Virus record (IMG/VR): IMGVR_UViG_3300009168_000095
Location: 1-28,199 of that record
Source: a virus
Strand: one strand, 5' to 3'
Length of the DNA stretch: 28,199 nucleotides
This document shows positions 27,414 through 28,199 of the stretch, one piece after another; position 1 is the stretch's first letter, and each line of letters opens with the position of its first letter. The position numbers were made by a program, and so were the translations under genes. A model generated the notes under the pieces. It was not told the origin of the DNA. It did not search any database and worked only from the letters and a program-made list of their open reading frames with translations.

Positions 27414-27933
27414 ATTTGCGTTTGATTGGTGCGGGCATCGCTCAACCTGTGTGTTGTCATCCGCAGCCCTTGTCCACGTCTTACGGGAATTGGGCTATGA
27501 CGCGATGCCGTTGCGGGTTCGTTGCTCAGTACATTCTTCTGAGCCTAGACAAACAGGAACGGTGCTTGGGTCAGACGGAGATGGGTGCCGACAAGCCGCT
27601 GCGGGGCCGGATATGTGGCATGGACATCTAGTAGTAATTGCGGAGAACCGATTCTTGCTTGATCCGTCCATTGACCAAGTGAGTGAAGGAGAAGAATGTA
27701 ATCGCTGGATGAACGTGCCGCCATTAGCAGTGGAAGTGAGTGAACGATTTATCCGTGGTGAAGAAGGGTTTTCATTTCAACATGGAAATGCCAATCTTTA
27801 CTATAACGCACGACGACGACAAGTAGGATTTCTATCTGCGCCTGACTGGAAACGTCCGTCACATTGGATGCCCGTGGCGCGTCAAGTGTTAAACGAGACT
27901 AAAATCGTTGCTAAACAGTCGCATGTGACATAA
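27373..27933 (+). CDS. papain/transglutaminase-like hydrolase candidate
   Basis: 186 aa from GTG 27373, 8 nt after AAGGAAGGAG; it starts inside the 3' end of the homing-type gene, in another frame. CVLSSAALVHVLRELGYDA (26-44) places a Cys at the start of a helix, WHGHLVVIAENRFLLDPSID (82-101) supplies His and Asp, the order of a transglutaminase or arylamine-acetyltransferase-like triad. C-terminal sequence is beta-rich with Trp and Tyr. Substrate unknown; fold assignment from motif order only. Confidence 0.65.
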   Translation: MLEDMKSLTEAVNRFAFDWCGHRSTCVLSSAALVHVLRELGYDAMPLRVRCSVHSSEPRQTGTVLGSDGDGCRQAAAGPDMWHGHLVVIAENRFLLDPSIDQVSEGEECNRWMNVPPLAVEVSERFIRGEEGFSFQHGNANLYYNARRRQVGFLSAPDWKRPSHWMPVARQVLNETKIVAKQSHVT

Positions 27934-27944
27934 ACTGCGCGGTG

Positions 27945-28118
27945 ATGCCTTACCGGAGCGCAAGTCAAAGAAGATTTTTTCATTCTAGTGGAGCGGCAAA
28001 AGCAGGGATTACGCTCAAACAAGTGAAAGAATTTGACGCGGCAAGTAAGGACATGAAATTACCAGAAAAGAAGATTAAAAAGCGTGGCTTGAAGCACGTA
28101 AAAATTGGGGGAAAATAA
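27945..28118 (+). CDS. 57-aa small basic phage protein
   Basis: ATG 27945, TAA 28116-28118. MPYRSASQRRFFHSSGAAKA followed by ITLKQVKEFDAASK and a Lys-rich LPEKKIKKRG tail matches a style of small basic phage protein often in morphogenesis regions (SKAQ/SASQRRFF start, LPE motif). The SD is weak. Role unknown. Confidence 0.6.
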   Translation: MPYRSASQRRFFHSSGAAKAGITLKQVKEFDAASKDMKLPEKKIKKRGLKHVKIGGK

Positions 28119-28120
28119 TT

Positions 28121-28199
28121 ATGCCAGGTCTCACGACGTACACCGCAGATAACAGGCAGACAAGCGCATTGGTCGGCTATGCGATTTTGCAGGCGTTTG
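28121..28199 (+). CDS. start of a further protein (runs off right edge)
   Basis: ATG 28121, GGGGGA at SD distance, reads MPGLTTYTADNRQTSALVGY then AILQAF to the end of the window. Only 26 codons are visible, so no function can be assigned; by position it may be another virion gene. Confidence 0.5.
   Translation, partial: MPGLTTYTADNRQTSALVGYAILQAF

Overview
The window is part of a tailed double-stranded DNA phage or prophage genome of roughly 50% GC, probably assembled from a metagenome. A large terminase, a major capsid protein, a scaffold-like protein, a GH19 endolysin and dense runs of short overlapping genes support this. No integrase, portal, tail, ribosomal RNA or convincing tRNA gene is visible. 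Tat-type leaders (MNRR...) and sigma70-like promoters suggest a Gram-negative-type bacterial host, but the host cannot be named from the sequence.

Layout: (1) 1-3016, minus strand: small accessory genes, including a methyltransferase-like protein, Lar-like zinc ribbons and membrane microproteins, running left from a promoter at about 3047-3076. (2) 3144-6507, plus strand: an XRE-type regulator, apparently leaderless, then a tightly overlapping operon of small zinc-ribbon and membrane proteins ending in a DUF559-type nuclease. (3) 6563-10340, plus strand: a probable lysis module with membrane proteins, a Tat-type envelope protein and a GH19 endolysin, containing two RNA-structure candidates (7884-7959, 8195-8282). 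(4) 10353-13639, minus strand: an early-type operon of small proteins leaving a promoter that overlaps an 18-bp palindrome. (5) 13813-28199, plus strand: an HTH (small-terminase-like) protein, small genes, scaffold, major capsid protein, further virion genes, an unusual locus at 23523-24609, large terminase, an HNH homing-endonuclease-like gene, a papain/transglutaminase-like protein and the start of a further gene.

The most unusual locus is 23523-24609. A gene for a protein with RAMP/Cas7-like sequence features (23744-24379) is flanked on both sides by non-coding DNA in which a G recurs every five nucleotides within degenerate NGGYN-type pentamers: 12 of 13 phased positions upstream and 36 of 38 downstream, with one phase slip. 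The upstream array is preceded by a 14-position inverted repeat enclosing 70 nt. The downstream array ends at a 17-bp hairpin just before the terminase gene. I interpret this as one transcription unit whose RNA (or DNA) may be the periodic substrate of the encoded protein. That function is inference.

Three small genes (12104-12329, 15757-16237, 16977-17158) each appear broken by a single-base indel in a short homopolymer. These are either sequencing errors or real or programmed frameshifts. Several first-of-operon genes have their start codon 6-9 nt after a -10 hexamer, which implies leaderless or nearly leaderless transcripts.
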